Origin: Pedobacter duraquae
Lineage (GTDB): Bacteria; Bacteroidota; Bacteroidia; Sphingobacteriales; Sphingobacteriaceae
Assembly (NCBI RefSeq): GCF_004362245.1
Contig: NZ_SNWM01000002.1
Coordinates: 1,116,001-1,180,000, forward strand
Direction: 5' to 3'
DNA length: 64,000 bases
Part shown: piece by piece, positions 63,167-64,000 of the stretch
How the letters are laid out: every line of letters starts with the position of its first letter
Numbering within the stretch: the stretch's first letter is position 1
Notes under the pieces: model-generated
Databases searched by the model: none
Seen by the model: the letters and a program-made list of their open reading frames with translations, nothing else
Told to the model about the DNA's origin: nothing
Translations under genes and position numbers: made by a program

Positions 63167-64000
63167 ATGGGTCTATTCGATTTTTTTAAAAAGAAAGAAG
63201 CTGCTCCGGAAGCACAGGTTGCACTGGACAAAGGTCTGGAAAAAACCAAGGAAGGTTTTCTGAGTAAAATCACGAAAGCCGTTGCCGGGAAATCTACAGT
63301 GGATGATGATGTACTCGATAACCTTGAAGAGGTATTGGTAACATCGGATGTTGGCGTAACGACGACACTGAAAATTATTGACAGGATCCAGAACAGGGTG
63401 GCGAAAGATAAGTATTTGTCGACCACAGAACTGAACCATATCCTGCGTGATGAGATACAGTTGCTGCTATCGGAAAACAATAGCAACGACTTCCGCAATT
63501 TCGAATATGGGCAGCATAAACCCTATGTGATCATGGTTGTGGGTGTTAATGGTGTTGGTAAAACTACCACCATTGGTAAACTTGCACACAAATTGAAAGC
63601 AGAAAACCTCAAAGTTGTTCTTGGTGCAGCAGATACTTTCAGGGCTGCAGCTGTAGAGCAGATCAAGATCTGGGGCGAGCGTGTTGGTGTGCGCGTTGTT
63701 GCACAAAGCACAGGATCGGATCCTGCCTCAGTAGCATTCGACACACTCCAATCGGCTGTAGCCAATCAGGAAGATGTGGTCATCATTGACACGGCCGGCC
63801 GTTTACACAACAAGATCGGACTGATGAATGAACTTGGTAAGATCAAAAGCGTCATGCAGAAAGTTATTCCCAATGCTCCGCACGAAATTTTATTGGTGTT
63901 GGATGGATCAACAGGTCAGAATGCCTTTGAGCAATGTAAGCAATTTACGGAAGCTACAGATGTTAATGCCCTTGCGATAACGAAACTTGATGGCACCGCC
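63167..64000 (+). CDS. ftsY: Signal recognition particle receptor FtsY (partial, cut by window edge)
   Basis: The first 278 codons of the SRP receptor GTPase, which docks SRP-ribosome complexes at the membrane. The short N terminus (MGLFDFFKKKEAAPEAQ) lacks the long acidic A domain of E. coli; the N domain follows, then the NG GTPase with VNGVGKTTTIGKLAHK near 125, DTFRAAAVEQIKIWGE near 153, DTAGRL near 208 and TKLDGTA at the cut end. The C terminus lies outside. Start ATG 63167 was chosen as the first in-frame methionine, matching the family's N-terminal helix. Confidence 0.95.
   Translation, partial: MGLFDFFKKKEAAPEAQVALDKGLEKTKEGFLSKITKAVAGKSTVDDDVLDNLEEVLVTSDVGVTTTLKIIDRIQNRVAKDKYLSTTELNHILRDEIQLLLSENNSNDFRNFEYGQHKPYVIMVVGVNGVGKTTTIGKLAHKLKAENLKVVLGAADTFRAAAVEQIKIWGERVGVRVVAQSTGSDPASVAFDTLQSAVANQEDVVIIDTAGRLHNKIGLMNELGKIKSVMQKVIPNAPHEILLVLDGSTGQNAFEQCKQFTEATDVNALAITKLDGTA

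Overview
The window looks like a chromosomal segment of a Sphingobacteriaceae-type Bacteroidota, most likely Pedobacter or a close relative. The evidence is a SusC/SusD pair, a DUF4249/TonB receptor pair, TamL (the Bacteroidetes lipoprotein form of TamA), DUF6266, DUF3347, DUF4295 next to rpmB-rpmG, LytTR signalling, weak Shine-Dalgarno signals, and promoters of the TTG-N19/20-TAnnTTTG type. Most of it is ordinary core genome. I see no prophage, insertion sequence, CRISPR array, rRNA or tRNA.

Layout. 0-12.7 kb: start of parC (minus, cut by the window edge), cytidine deaminase, the outer-membrane assembly operon tamB-tamL-yihY, parE, and an MFS sugar transporter. 12.8-15.3 kb: a DEAD-box RNA helicase, then a 1.25-kb non-coding region with seven 97-bp tandem repeats flanked by two long hairpins that share a core but have different arms. 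15.3-17.6 kb: fatty acid desaturase, sugar-isomerase-like cupin, two small stress/membrane proteins and an orphan response regulator. 17.7-24.8 kb: DUF4249/TonB receptor pair, alginate-lyase-family enzyme, PKD lipoprotein, flavo-iron-sulfur reductase and a solute-binding-fold protein. 24.9-28.1 kb: copper module (DUF3347, multicopper oxidase with a CopB-like tail) ending in lspA. 28.2-36.3 kb: WG-repeat lipoprotein, DUF6266 protein, a LytS/LytTR pair, SnoaL-like and DinB proteins, and several small ORFs. 36.5-43.7 kb: a DsbA/FrnE-like protein, then a small glycan locus with GH140 divergent from SusC-SusD. 43.9-54.3 kb: OmpA-type lipoprotein, two hybrid histidine kinases, a Dps/haem/lipoprotein operon, a PepSY membrane protein and an alpha/beta hydrolase. 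54.3-62.1 kb: surE-membrane protein-lpxB, an M16 peptidase, an NTF2-like protein, CsbD and acetyl-CoA synthetase. 62.4-64 kb: rpmB-rpmG-DUF4295 and the first 278 codons of ftsY.

Genes that work together: TamB/TamL in envelope biogenesis, with LpxB and LspA supplying lipid A and lipoprotein processing; GH140 with SusCD in glycan capture; Dps with the haem protein and CsbD in stress; the copper oxidase with DUF3347 in metal tolerance.

The least explained DNA is 14094-15309. Two hairpins, each with about 32 paired bases, have one base-pair-preserving difference in their shared core. They bracket a homogenised 97-bp tandem array. I do not recognise this arrangement and consider it the best candidate for something undescribed.
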